Positions 1 through 15,000 of a stretch of 64,000 nt of DNA are shown one piece after another. The stretch covers positions 23,545 to 87,544 of the forward strand of contig JAYNJW010000002.1 of NCBI GenBank assembly GCA_038110535.1, given 5' to 3'. Position 1 is the stretch's first letter; every line of letters begins with the position of its first letter. The stretch comes from Chordibacter sp038110535 (lineage in GTDB: Bacteria > Verrucomicrobiota > Verrucomicrobiia > Opitutales > Seribacteraceae). A model generated the notes under the pieces. It was not told where the DNA came from. It worked only from the letters and a program-made list of their open reading frames with translations, and searched no databases. Position numbers and translations under genes: made by a program.

Positions 1-3000
1 AGCACAATTCTATAGTCCCAGGAAGAGTTATCATCCGGGTTGGCAGTGGTCGAATTTGATTCTATTCTCTCGTTCCCCCAGAATATCACAACCTCCGCAG
101 GGTCACCACCAACGCTGCTTGAGATTGTTTGGTTTACCTGTAGACCAAATGGATCCAAAATCGCATAGGGATGTTCCTCGGGTAATACTTCTTTCTGGAG
201 GTTCCATTTGTGGGCCAAATAACCTTCAACGGTAGACCGCTGTAGTGGGTTTAATTCGCCTGAATAAATTAGTATTTCCGCAACTTCGCAGGTTGAGTTT
301 TCGCTCCCTTTCCCTCCAATCTGAAGTTGTCCGGGCCCAAAGGTCTGGTTGTCGGACTCCCGGGACTCAAAGACTTTCAACACACCGTCCTGCCAAAAAG
401 AAGCTTTTGGGTCTCCCGAATTATCGCTGATCGTCCCAAGGTGTAAATGCCAGTCATTATCGATTGAATCACCAAACAATGATATATCTCCACCGGCCCG
501 CCAGACACCGATTCCGTCCCGATGGAAACCAAAATAAAAGTCGCTATGCCTAGAAGTTATAATTTGATTATTTTTAGCACCGGAGTATCGGGCTATGGTA
601 ATGATTGTGTATCCAGTCTGATGGAGAAGAGAATTGAAATCATACCCAGTCCACATCTGATCATCCTCCCCGTCAAAACTAACGGCAGGGTTTCCGTTGA
701 GGGTAAAGGAGAGGAGCCTAGGACTACCGCTTACATTGGTAAAGCTACGATCCTGGTTTGGGCGACCAGACTGATCTTGCCATCTGCTTATGACCTGTCC
801 GTTTTGAGCAGAGATTTGCTCGGCATCAAACCATGCCTGGATACCGGGGATGGTGTTTTGATCAAAAGTTTCCCCCAATGAAATTTCTTCTTCGATGATT
901 TCACCCCCGATCGATTTTAAATCGGCTCTTAAAATGACTGATTGTGGTCTTGCCTCCATTGCGGGCAAGGTATTGATCTGGGGCTTTTCAACCACACGGT
1001 ATTCCACCAACCCACTTTGGTTTGCATCGCCAGCAAAAACTTGGGCAATTTCGTCTGCGGACAATCCACGATCATAAACTCTGATATCATCCAATGATCC
1101 AAGGAATGCACCGAATTCATCAAGAGCAAAACTGCCGTTCAAATTACCTACTGATGGCACATTATTGTGGGAAGGGATCACTCCGGTACCATTAGCAGTT
1201 ACTGGCCCGGATGCCAGTTGACCATCCAGGTAAAGTTTGAGCGTTCTTGGAGGTTCTCCATAGCTGACTGCAATATGATGCCAATCCGTATCAATATCAT
1301 TGGCTTTTTTAAGGGCACGTGAACCAATCGGGGGGGAGGAAAAATAACCATGATCAGAGGGTAGAGCCATATTTAAGCCCCATTTATGAGCTAGGTAACC
1401 TTCGAAAATTTCTATGTTTTCGTTACCGAGGTCTTGGTTGGAAATAATGACTTCCGAAATTCTTCCTACCCAAGTTCCTCCGCCACTTCCAGTGCCTCCA
1501 ATTGTTACTGGAGTGGTAGAGGTAGATTTAATTGGACCAGTTACATTACCCTGAAGAAATTGGCTGCCATTTACCTTCATGACCAGATTATGGCTCATGC
1601 CACTAGAATTGTTTGATGAATATCGAATAGTCAGCAAGCTTGGACCCCCGTTAAAACCATCGTGGGTCCAAATTACATCCGAAGAAGTTCTAAGATAGGC
1701 ATTTCCTCCCGTGGCAGTATTGATTGCTGGCCCCCAGATTTTGTGACTATTTATATCAGCCCTGTGCATATTTAAAGCCCAGGAAAAAGAATGGCTGTTA
1801 TTATTGAGCCATCCAGTTTGAGTACCCTTTCCTAAAATGTAGGAAAAATGATTAAAGGCAGTTTGATAAAGGGTGGCAAAAATTACGATATCCTCCCATC
1901 CCTCAAATGAGTTGGCACTGTTTTCGAGGTAAAAGGAGTCGTTGGTTAGATCAACACAGCTTTTTTCATTAAACCCATCATTCAACCATTTAGGAGCCCC
2001 TGTGAGGACCTTTGCGTGATATCCAGATAAGCTTTTATCTCTCCAGAATCCAATACTTTGTCCGCTATTGGGTGGTCCTAGCGCACCCGAAGTCGTACCT
2101 TGGTCCATGCTTTCCAAATCATCTGCATCCAACCAAAGTTGAATCCCCCAGTCTTCCTCCTGTAATGGAGTAAAGGGAAGTTCATTGGCCGTATCTTCAA
2201 TCAGCTTGGTGGTGTTTAATTCTGTAACTGTAGCATTTTCTATCACCTGAGCCCGAAGCGTTCCCTCATCATTTACCAAGAGTATACCATTGCTATCTGT
2301 ACCCTCATCAAAAATTACTTGTTTCCGAGAGCCCACGATCGGCTGACCACTAATATCGTCGCTATAAATTGTAGCCATTTCCACTTCCGTAAGTGCCGTT
2401 TTGTAAAAACGTAAATCATCGATCTTTCCATAAAAATAATCTTTTTCCAATGGGTGCCGGCCCCCAATATTCCAGAACAGACTGTCTGATAAGTCTGCGG
2501 CGATTCCCTCGGGCAATTCTGCATCTGCGACAACCAGTCCATTAATGAATAATTGAATCGAAGAATTTTGGTCATCCACAGATACTCCAATCTGAGACCA
2601 ATCTGCCTGGGCGACCTTTTCAGTTGATTCAACCAAGAGAATATTTCCCTGATTGATATACCTAAAAAAGAGGCTGCCATCTCCGTTTAATCCCAACTGG
2701 ATTGGACCACGCCTAACCAATGATGATCGGTTTGATGTCTTAAATAGTTCTAGTTGGTTTTGGGCAGATGGATGAATGATTGTTAAAGAGGGAGGACCTG
2801 AAGCACTGGTCGGAGTAGCGAAACGAACCTCAATCGAAGGCACAGCACCAGTCACGGCATGGTAAATGGCGATGCTGTAATTCCCCTCTAGTAGTTCGAG
2901 GGAGGAAATGACCAAACTATTCTGGTTTTCCCCACGGTAAAAAAGAAGCCTTTCTTCCGATTCAAAGTATCCGTTTTGATTTTGATCAAGCCAGAGTGCA

Positions 3001-6000
3001 GCCTGTTCACCAATATTTAAAATCTCCCACTGGTAGGAGCCAGTTTCCTTTGCTTCAAAAACTCCGGTAAAAAGAGTAAGTGCGTTTTGGTAGCTATTTT
3101 GATTGCTAAGTTGAAGATCAAAAAAATCTGAATCTCCCGAAAGGTTGAGTTTCCGGTTAAAGTCAAATTCCAGTTGGTCCATCATATTCCACTTGTTTGC
3201 CAGGTAAAATTCCACATTGGTCCGGTCAGAACTGGATAATACTGAATTGTATAATAAAAATGCAGATACCTCTCCTTCACTTGTCTCGCTGTTATTTGCC
3301 AGAGTACCTCTCCATCCTCCAAACCTGATTCTTCCAGGATTTGCCCATGTGTCATGTGCTCCTGAACCGTTGATTATTCCAGGGACCAGGTCTTTCCAAG
3401 TGCTACCCTGATCGAGGCTGCTCATGGTGGAGGTGTGTAGATGCCAGTTTGTATCTGAAGCATCTGGCCCTGAATAGAGCCAACCATTGTAATGAAATCG
3501 GTTATTGCCTCCATTATGATACCCAAAAAGCCAGTTCTGGGCACTGGAAATTAAGCGTTGGTTATCATTGCCCGTTTGTCTGGAGATGGCAAAAACTGTA
3601 TAGTTGTTGCTACCATAATTCGTATCCGTACCCAGCATATCATTGCCATCAAAATTCACCGTCCATTTTCCGGCTGAGAACTTCCTTGTTGGATCGCCCC
3701 AGGACATATTGAAATTATATCCCTGTCCGATAACACTATTATTCCATTCTAAAATGGCATTGTTAGTTTGATTAATGTCGAAGCTATTTTCATTGCTCGC
3801 ATCCATCCATATGGTTAGCCCGGCTATATCCAAGGGGCTGAAGGTGTTTAGGTTGATCGATTCTTCATCCTCAAGCGTTGATGAAAAGGTGGGCTGTAAG
3901 GCTAGTAAGTTTTCAATGTCCTCAAAGTAGTAGTCACTATTTTCCAGGGAAAACGAAAATGCGTGTAATTTTCCTTCACTAAATTTTTCTCCGACTTGAT
4001 CGGGGTTTACCCAAAGTGAAAGAGAGAACGATTTCTCATGCAGGTCGGATAATGAGTCCTTTGCTGGAATGGCTAAGTAATCTTCCGCGTTCTGGAATAC
4101 TAAAGCGTCGTCATACTTGCCTGTATCTGACCAGATTGTATCTCCCATTAAACTGCCTTCCAACTGATCATAGTTGGAGTCATAGGCAATTTTACCAAAT
4201 CCTAAATTAAAGGGGAAATGGGCCGCCAGATTTTTATACTGAGTGATGGATGGGCCCGCATAAAGGTTGGGGTTTATTTTCATCCAAGTCATAAAGGTTC
4301 GTCCTTCAAACGCTTCGCTTAGGTAGCCAGTATTATTAGGATCCAAGTTCATCCAGTCATTCCCGCCATCCAATTGCAATGCATTCCCGGAATGTCCTAG
4401 GACACGAGATTCATTCATGTCCTGGCCTTGAATGTATGCATCTTTTAAGGGCATGACCGAATCAAAAGCAATATTGCCAGAGTCCTCATCCAAACGCCAG
4501 AATGCTACAAGACCATCTTTTACCTCGGGTTCCCCAGTGGACCAGTCTGTCCCATCTTCACTCTGGGCAAAGGCACGGAAATAATATCTTTCTCCAGGAG
4601 TAAGCCCTTCGATATTTACTTCAAATTGCCCAGCAGGCATAGGGTTGCCGTTATTGACGGTGGTGTTGTTTTCCCATTCGTCTATGGATAGTCCGCCGTC
4701 GGTAGTTCCATAGAACAAGGTAACCACAGGGTTTTCCTGATCAATATTGGTAAGTTCACCCAAGAGAAGAGCAGAGTTATTTGAATTGGGGCGAGCTTCA
4801 TAGAGTTCCACCACGGGGGGTTGTCTATCCTGCGATGTGGAAAACTTTACACTTCCTCCCAAATAAAGAATTGAAACCTCCGAAGCGGTAAGGCTACGGT
4901 TGTAAATCCTGACTTCATCTATGGTTCCTTCCAATATTGTTTCTTCGCTATTACCGGAACCGATGCTAAGATTCTTCTGAGGCACTGTATTTATAATAAC
5001 TTTGGAGGGGCTTGGGTGATCTACACTAAGTTGATCGTTTAAGTCCCATTTCATGGCTAGATAATTTTCCAGTAAATTCGCATCTATGTCCGAGAGTTGG
5101 TTTTCGAATGCAATAATCTCAGCGATATCGAGGTCGCATTGCAATCCAGTGACCCTGCCTATTTGGTAAGAGGAGTAGGGGCCCGGATCGTTATCATTAA
5201 CCACCAGCCGCACGATCATATAATTGGTAATTACCTCTAGATCGAAGCTTCCACTTAATTCAAAGCCATTTTTATATACTTGGGCAGGGTATTGATTGCT
5301 ATGAAAATAAGTGGCATTGTGTTGGGTGATATAGTTGGAGTTTCTTTGATTGGAACCGCTGTCTGGGTTATGACCAAACGGGCCACCATAAAAATTCCAG
5401 ACAGGATTTGCAGGGGGTGACCTGAAGACAAAATAGTAATCTTTTGCAAAGAAAGTACCGTCCACGGGTAGGTAATCTCCGGATCGTAACTCGATTGCTC
5501 TGCCATTGTTTGGACCTCCAGTGGAATTAAGGTAGGGAGTGCCCATCGATGTTGCGTTTCGTTGGTGGATACTCTTATCAAGCCATGAGGAGATGTTTCC
5601 CGATGGATCCGTGTCGGTTATTCCATCTGCATTAAGATCACTTGCATCAAACCAAACTTCAGGGTTTAAGTCGCTGACTTCAATCAAAGGATTTAGCTTT
5701 ATCGGTTTTCCATCAACAAAGGAAAAGACTCCGCTCACTTCTGAAGCTCCTTCAGTAAAACCAACCACGATGTGGTGCCACAAGGAGTCACTTACAAATA
5801 CATCCGAAAAGGCTTTCAGGTAACCGCCAAAAAACATGCAGACTTTTCCATCCAGCAGCGATAGCGTCCACGCTTCGCCCAAACCATCCCCACCAAAATC
5901 TAGCAGGGTGGCGTTTTGATCCGCGGTATGAACCCAGATTGAAATTGTGCGTGGATCATTACCGGTAATTCCTTTGTAAGAGGGAGTATGCAGGGATTCG

Positions 6001-9000
6001 GCTGGGTTATTACTGAAGTACAACCCTTTGCCCTTGTGGGCAAATACTTTACTTCCCTCATTCATTCCCTGCATTACGGCAGGGTAGGGACCGGAATTAT
6101 CAGCTACTTCATCTCCAATAATTTCGTCAAATGTCCACCAGCTCACAAGCCCTTCGGTTGTAGGTTCACTCCATATCTCAGAAGACACAGAATTGCTGCC
6201 TTTCCAACGGTAAAATACTGTTTCATTGCGGTCAAAGCCATCGATGAATTTAGAAACTCTGCCAACGGTGAAATTCTGATCTTCCAGGACATAAGAATTT
6301 TCCCATTCGTCGACATTATCTTCTCCATTTGTAGACCCCCAAAATAAAGTCATCTCTACAGCTTCACCCCCATCTGAGTGAATCATTGCAGAGGCTAGGC
6401 CTCCTTGAGAACTGATGTTTCGAGGGTTGATGGAGGACAAGACTGGTAGCGACTTACTAATCACTATTTGCATGCCTTGCAGGCTTTTGCCGGCACGGTT
6501 TTGGGCCGTAATATTTAGATCAAAAACGCCCGACTCAGTAGGTAGACCATTCACTTGTAATCGTTGGGGGTCAAAAGTTAGACCTGCAGGAAGACCCGCA
6601 ATGCTCAGTTCATCCACAGAACCATCAATCTCAAAAGAAAATTGATTGGGAATGTTTTCTTCAATGATGTCTTGTGCCCGGGATATTTGATCAATCTCAA
6701 TGGGTAAAAGCGTATCATTATATATCCTGAAATCATCAAGGAGTCCTTTGAAATATTTGTTGTTTGAACTGTCAGATCGTCCAAACAAGAGAGGCTCCTC
6801 ATTTCCTGTATTAATATTTGAATTATTTTCGGATCCTATAAATAGTCCATTTAGGAAAACTGAAATACTGTTACCATCATAAAGATGAGCAAGATGCGTC
6901 CATTCACCCTTAATTTTTATATCATGAGTGAAGGGCAGGCTGGAACCATAGTGTTCACTGGTAAGGGAGGAAAAGTCATTTTTCGAGATGCTGTCTATTC
7001 CCCAATATCTATCAAAACCATCATAATTTGAAAGTTCTCCATAACCATAGAGTCCAGGATTAGATTTGCTTTGTATAGGACTGGTTAAAAACCAAAAAGT
7101 AATCGTTCTGGGTTTTTTCCCGGTGATACCAATTTGATCGAAATTAGGAGCACTCCAGGCAAAAGCAGTCGTGCCATCAAATTCGATCGCCTGACCAATT
7201 TTACCAACCACGCGCAGGGCATTACCTGAAAGGTTTGCATGGTTCTCTCCCACAGTATCATAAAGAATAAACCCATCGGTTTCATCCATGGGCCAATGGA
7301 TCTGTAAATTGTCCGGTCTTGTTAGTACACTGATTTGCTTAATCATTTCCTTTGGTTTCCCAAACTTCAAATATTGAGTCTCTTGTTGAGAGAATTGAGG
7401 AGGGCGTATTTCAATGATTTGACCTGTGCCCACGCTAAGGTTTCCTTTTTCCAGAGAATTTGATGAAGCAAGCAGGATTTGACCACCTTCGGCTCTTCCA
7501 TTTCCACCAAGCACACGAATCATTCCATTATTGTAGATATTTTCGGCAAATATATGAATAGTTCCACCTGAACCACCTCCCCCGGGTTTGGTGGGATCTT
7601 GATCAGATCGCCCATTACCTCCGGAGGCTGAAATTAAGGCTCCACTATCCAGAATGAAGTCGCCATCGGCAGCGATTTGCAGGGCACCACCTCCAGCACC
7701 AGAGCCTTGGAAAGAACTGCCACTTGAACCACTGCTTCCAGGGACCAAAGTCTTTCCGTCAGGGTTATAATTGTAAGTTGCACCGGTACCAGCACCTAAG
7801 TCATTTGCCTCAGTTCCTCCAGGCCCGTAACCAGGTAATGCTTCTGAGCTTCTCCCGCTCCATGGGTTGAGCACACCGAGTCCGCCATAACCAGAATCCG
7901 TCGAGGCATTTTCCCCATCGAGAATGAAATCTGTAGCGATGATAATATCCCCCCCAGCAACTGTCTGGATTGAGAGAGGTTTGTCTCCCCTGAGGATAAC
8001 CTCCACCTCAGGACCAATATTTATATGAGTAAAAGTAAAGGTGCAAATTTCGTAGTTCCATGGGTCCTCGACTCCGTGCTTGAAAGATGTGGATGTGGTT
8101 ACCCCTACTCCGTGGGGACCGCCTTCTACTAGGAAACAGCCTGATTTAGTATCAAAGATCAAGGTGCCTTGATCAAGATCGATAGAGGATGCATAGTAGC
8201 TGCCTCCTACATAAATAGAGCCAGGATTGCTCATCCATTCGCCGTTGACATCCACATCACCAAGGAAGACTTCAGCCTGTGCGTGCAAGGCTACCCGACC
8301 GCCGCTCGAGCCCCGGGTTTGATTGGTGCCAGACAATTTCACGCCATCACCTGCCTTGGCCTCAATTCTTCCAAGATTTTGGATAGACTGACCATCCAAA
8401 CGAATTGAACCTCCGGATCCTGATGCGGATGATCTCAGTCCATCTCCTCCATTTGCAGAGACAATCACATTGGGTTCAATAAGAAGTTTTCCAGCAGCTT
8501 TTAAGTGAATGGCTCCGCCACCCGCGCCTGATCCATCAAGACTGGAGGAACCTCCGGAGCTTCCTCCCAGTAAGTCAGAGAGGGATGGATGGCCAACTTC
8601 ACTGCCTCCCCCTGAACCGTGACCACCATGCCCAGCACCATGTCCCTGTTCAGAGATGTCTGTTGGCTTGCCCGGACCAATACCAAGTTGTTTGCCCGAG
8701 GCAACACCGTCATAGCCCCCCAGTATACCAATCCCTCCAGTTCCTGATAATTTCGATACATCTCCACCGTCGGCCCGCAAATCTGATCCCAGGATGAAAT
8801 CTCCCGAACGTGCCTCCAAAATAAGAGCATTTTCACCCTTTAGGTTGATCACTAAACTTCCGCCCAGGCGAATTTCTTCAAATACAAAGTGACAGACTGA
8901 GTAGGACCAGACAGTTCCATCACTGTGCCTGTAAGAACGATCTTCAATCAGTCCATAATGTTTGGTCCCGTCAGAATGTTCCATGACGCCCAAATTGGTA

Positions 9001-12000
9001 TCTATGGTTAATGTCCCACTAAAAGTTAAGAGATTTGCCTGTTCGATCAAACGGTCAAAGCGAATACTTCCACCGGATCCAGTGACCACGCCTTCCCCCG
9101 GGTTTGCAACGAGATTATCATCACCTTCATTATTTAATGTTTGCCTGCCGCTGAGAAAAATTCTTCCCCCGGCACCACCATTGGCACCACCAGAAACATC
9201 AAGCAATGCATTTTCTGTAAGAAAAAGATCATTGGCCGAGAGTCGGATGGCACCACCAGAACCACCTGCACTCCCGCCCGCACCATTTCCTCCAAGGGTG
9301 AGAATTTTGCTGTCAATAGTCAGGGAGCCATTGGCTTCAATCGCCAAGGCACCTCCACCACTTCCGCCGGTAGCATCAACCACAAAGCCACCGCCTCCAC
9401 TTCCGCCAAGCAGGCTGGAGATTTTGCCATCTCCGTAGGTCTTTCCTGAGTTTTGGGTAGGTCGGGAACCAGTACCCCCATGGCCTGCTCCTCCCGGGTA
9501 AGATGAAGAGCTTCCCCCTCCAGGTCCCTGGCCACGTTCGTTCACTGCACCCCCTGCATAGCCTCCAGGACCTGGCTTGGGCACAGTCAAGCCTCCACCG
9601 TGCTGCCCAGAAATATTTATCGTGCTGGCTAGATATGCATCTCCAGAAATATCAATACTCAATGCGGCATCCCCTGATACAATAATTTCCAGATCACCAC
9701 TTAGGCTAAGTTGATCGAAAACAAAGTTACAGACTTTAAATGGAAAGGAATTCCCAAGGTCATCATAGTAGGTTCTTTGTGAAACCTCTCCATTCCGGGT
9801 ATCTCCATTGGAATGCTCCCATGTGCCCAATGTTGTATTAATAAATAGCTTGCCTGTCTCATAACTAACCCGGTCTTCATCGGTGAACTGGTCAGTTTCT
9901 GGTGCCCAAGAATAGCCACCATCATTGGAGGCAAAGGTCCGGTAAAAGTAAGATTCATTTGGAGACAAGCCGCTAATGTCTGCCTGGAACTTTCCATCAT
10001 CCATAACCCAGAATTCAACTTCTCCCCATTGGTGACCCCAACCTTGAAACTGGGGGAGTAGCCGAACCGCTTGGGTGTCTATACCCTCCAGTGAAAATTC
10101 CACCCATTTTCCCTGCTCAACAGGTCCAACCAGTTCATCCACAGTCGAGTGTAAATTAAAATTCAATTCATCATCCGCCGTATATACATTAATCAGTTTC
10201 AATTCATCATCACGGGCAAAGGGTTGGAAGAATAAACGCAGTTTGCTTAGTTCCCATGAGCGCTTGAAACTGAAAGTGATTTGGGGGTCGACTCCATACC
10301 AGGCCGTCCAGGTGGAGCGCCATCCATTTTTAGGCTCCAATCCATCCACCAGTTTCGAGGCGGGGTAACTTGCCCCTTTGTCATTGGGTTCAGGGCTTGC
10401 TTTCACCAAGATTTCATCGGGTTCAAGTTTTCGTAAGCCTTTACGTATTCGTCCCAGATTTATGGTGTTTTCCCACATGTCCAAATTTGTGCCTCCGTCT
10501 GTATTTCCCCAGAGTAAGGTTATTTCGGCAGATGGTTCAGAGGGCACAGGCTTGAAATTTCTGAATGGATGGGTGGGCAGTAAACTGGATTGCAAACCCC
10601 ATTTATGCGCTAAATATCCTTCTATTTCACGGACTGCATTGGAGGGTAAAACTTCGTTGAAAATAAGAATCTCCGAGAGATTTCCCTTCCAGTGTCGGTT
10701 TCCATCCGGGTTTCTGGAGAAGTTAGACGCCCTTACCGGACCGTCTGTGGTTATACTAATTATACTCGAAGTACCAGCGAGGTAGTCTTGAGCCAGTCCA
10801 TCCTTCCATTGACCATTTTCCTGCAAGGAACCATTGATAAGATTTGTATCTGTCAGTCCCTCCAATTCTGAAAGATCGAAGTCATCTATGTTTTCGGTAC
10901 TCAGTTGAAGGAACTTCCACATCGTGGAATCTCCTGTTTGAAAGCCATAATTCTGGGAATGTCCGAGCAGAAAACCGCGGTTTCCGGATACACGTTTTGC
11001 CACAATGAAAACGGAGCGAATCGAGTTGATCGGGCGGTCGAAAGTGAGGAAGTCATTGCCATCAAATTCCACAATATTTTCGCCGTTTAAACCATTAAGC
11101 CTAAGACCAGGTTGATTCTGAGGAATTGATTGCGTGGCATGATTTCCATTCCCAGAAAGATCATATAATCCGCTTATTGGGGTAGGGGGGGAATAGGTTG
11201 GATTAAATTCTAATTTATAAGGGTGATCATCGGGTAATTTAGCAGTCAGTCCCCACTTGTGGGCGAGGTACCCTTCAAATTTTAAACGAGTTTCTTCAGT
11301 GGCATCCTGCACCACAATTAGTTCCCCAACTTTACCGTCGAATGGAATAATATTGCCAAATGAACCGTAACCCGTGCCAATGGATGCAAAGGGATTGGTG
11401 TCCAGGGGATATTGTTCAGGATTGGATATTTCTGAAACGGTTTGCTCTGACCCATTGAAAAAGAACTTGGAGGAATTATAATCAGTTGCTTTTTCTCTGC
11501 TCCAAACCTGCAGACTGGCTACATTCGGTTCGATGGGTGAGTAATTGGCCTCTCCGCCATTAAACCTCCAGCTTGCTGGTGCTACGGAGATGATGCGTGT
11601 GTTTGCCTGACCTCCCAAATGAAAAATAGGAGCAGTGCTCATCCACTGCTCTATGCCAGGCACTCCCAGAAGATCGATTTCAGCTAACTCAATTTGCTTT
11701 GAATTATTAAACTCATCCTGGTTATCAAGAAAGGTAATCCGATAGGTGCTAAAGTTCTTATCATTTTCAAAAGCAATCAAGCGGTTTTGTCTTGGACTAT
11801 CAAATTCCGGAATCAGTTCCTCGCTGATTACTGAATAGGAACCATTGGTTTCCAATCCTTCAAGTAAGAAACTGGCTGGGTCACCCAACCGATCATCCCC
11901 ACTACTGGAGGTAAAGGATACCGCGGTCACGCGCCCGGCAGTAGGAAGATCAAAAGTCAGGGTAGACTGGTTCCCATCGGGTTGGAAAAAGCTGGTCGAT

Positions 12001-15000
12001 AAGTCCTGATCCACCACAAAGTCTGGACCTTTTGTTTCTTCATAACCAGGGGATGCACTAATATTATTATCCTCACTGTGTAAACTTACTCGCTGAGAGT
12101 CGGTTATGGTGATGGCAAAAATGGAAAGGTCTGGATTTTTGGCCAAGCCAAACCTCGAATTAATTTCGAGCCGGTCTTTTTCCCCGTCAAAATCGATCAC
12201 AGGTAGTCCATTTATAGAATTGGAAATGAGTGCGGGTCGATTTTCTAGGTTTGACTGGGAGAATTCATTTTGGTTGGCCGTATCTCTCCATTTTTTGACA
12301 AAATTCTTGTTGATAGTACTGGAGTCATTGGCATCAAACCATGCCTGCAGACTTTCTTCATCACTGGGTAACCAATCAGGTGGGGAACTTGCATAGGGGT
12401 GACTTGGGTCTACACTAAACATTTGCACCCAACGGTGGAAAAGATAGCCTTCTACTTTCTGTCTTTCTTCTTCGGAAAGCACTTTATCGAAGGCAATAAA
12501 CTCTCCGATTTCAGCAGTGGAAAATTGACGGTTGGTACCCTGTCCACCAAACTGTAAGTATTTGGGGAAGTGTCTATCGTTTTGGGTATTTGCGGCACTT
12601 GGGTATTGGGTAACATTTCTCAGGTCCACCCAGGAGTTTGCGATGTCTTCGGAACCGTCGATATCCACGGCGACTAAATGAAACCCGTCGTCTCCTGAAC
12701 TTAGTAAGACGCCATTGGGGGGATAGGGTGTTATGGATAAATTAGTCGATGAGGTTATAGTTCTGGTTATTTCAACAGCACGACTTTGTATACGGATTCT
12801 GTCTGACGACTTAGAAATGTAGAAAACAGCTGGGAATTGGCTCGTAATCGAAGCACCTATCCCATCAACAACATCGGCCTTAACAGTTGACGCTGCAGTA
12901 AAGTTGCAATCCGTGCCTGAAATAGTTACTCGAAAAACTTCACCTATTGATACATCCGAAGGAATGAAAATATCATGCATCTCTTGGCTGAACCGGCTGA
13001 CATATTCCAAACCTTCGACTCCCAGGATTGTGTATCCGAGACGGTCAAAACCAAACCCAAAACCCCAGTTATTTTTAGCGGATCGATCCGAAATGATAAC
13101 ATTATTTTTATAGGATTCATCCGTTTGGTCAGCCGCATAACGGGCAACCGCAAACATAGTAAAATCCCCAGTGCTGGTATCCCATTCCTTCTCAGTGTAT
13201 AGAGAATCTCCACCTGCTTTTTGATTAGATTTGGATTGCTGGTCTGTTTCAAGTCGAACCACTTTTAGTCCCGTTCCATAGCCATAATCAACCAAGGTTG
13301 GATGCCCCTGGGAGATCATATCGTATCCGTTGCCGCTTTTGTCCATCCACTCAGCCACATCATGCTCGCTTAGGGTAATGTTATCGGAATCATTGGCGTC
13401 TAAATGAAAGACCACTTCCTGTACCACGCTGGGGTGCCAGGGGATAGGGGCGGGTGTATCATTGGCATCGTAATTCACTCCGTTGGCCGCACTGCTATCA
13501 AGCCATAATTGTAAACCAGGATAGTACTGGGGAGAAAATTCTCCAGGTTTGAGAATGCCCCGGCCAGGGTTGATCAGCTGTCCTGTTAAGGAAGCGGTAG
13601 ACTGGCGAAGATTGGCGGGTCCAAGGTTGACAGCGATCGGACTGCTGGTCGGTCCGGTGAAACCAACAGGAGTAACTCCCTCAAAGACAATTTCCCCAAA
13701 GCTTGGACTCTCCTCATTCCATGGATGCAAGGAAGGCAGGGGGATTCCCCACTTGTGAGCGAGGTATCCTTCGATAAGTAAACGATCCTGTTCATCCAGT
13801 TCTCCTTCAAAAAATAAAATCTCTCCGATCTGACAGTTTGAGAACTCACGTATTTGACCAGACCTCCATGCTCCTAGATGAAGCGTGCCTGGAAGAAAAT
13901 TATTATTGTGGGACCCAAACTGGCTGCCCCTGTAATAAGAACCATTTACTGCATCATTCCAAATCCTTGCTCCTGGGTCGCTGCTTATGTCAAGACCTTG
14001 ATGAAGGATTTCGAACATATGGAAATCGAGGTCCATCGCGAAGCCTTGATCCACCCAACCATTGAAGTAGTACCGTCCAATTAAACCACCATGATGTCCC
14101 ATCAACCAATTCCAGTTACCTGAGGTAATAACACGCCCGTTTAAACCGCCGGTGTAGCGAGAGATGGCAAAGGCAGTATAGCCCTTTGCCTTTAGAGAAG
14201 CATCATTTTGATAAGATTCAGAGTTTTCGAGGTAATCATTTCCATCAAAATCTACCACTGCTATTCCATTGTGACCGTCATGAACAATTTTGGGATTGTT
14301 GCTGGCGAGACTCGATGAAGGCCGGGTCAGGTCCTTAGCTTGTTCCGCATTAGAGTTGGAATTGCGTGCTTTATTTTTCCAAGAGTCCACCGGGGTGCCG
14401 GAAGGATTAATAGGTAGATCAGTCTCATTTGATGCGGATAAATCATTTGCATCAAACCAGAGGAAAAGGGAGCCAGGTAAATCACCGGGTGTTGGTACAT
14501 AATTAGTGATAGTCTCCTTGCCCGTCCACTGAGAACCAGCCAAGTTTTTCGCCATAAGGCGGATGAAATATCTTTGGTCCGCATCCAGTCCTTTCATTTG
14601 GAAAGTACCGGGTCCGAAACCTTGTTTGCCCAATTCAATCCGATATTGCCAGTCATACAGGTTTGTTCCTTTATCTTCGAAATCAGCAACTGCGACAATG
14701 ACTGGTTCGTCCCCACCCGTTGCGGTAACATTGTAGCGGAGGGTAAGAGTGGGGGTGCTGTCGCTGATAACTTCATCCAGGGTAACAACGGGCAGTCCTG
14801 CCGTCACATTGAGGATGATCTGCTGTTCTGCGATAGATTGATTCAGGTAATAGGCTTCCAGATTTATGGTATAAGTACCAGCCTGCACCGGGGTTCCAGA
14901 TAGGTTGCCGTCGGCCGGATTTATAGTCATCCCACCAGGCAGTCCTGTGGCAAGAAAAGCGACCGGACTACCGGTTGCGTCGACAAAAGTTTCAAAGTAT

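Noticed and set aside
8962..9438. Plus-strand frame of 158 codons, very proline-rich
   Set aside because: It is the complementary reading of the glycine-rich block of the giant gene (GGN codons read as proline-type codons), with no ribosome-binding site or recognisable domain.
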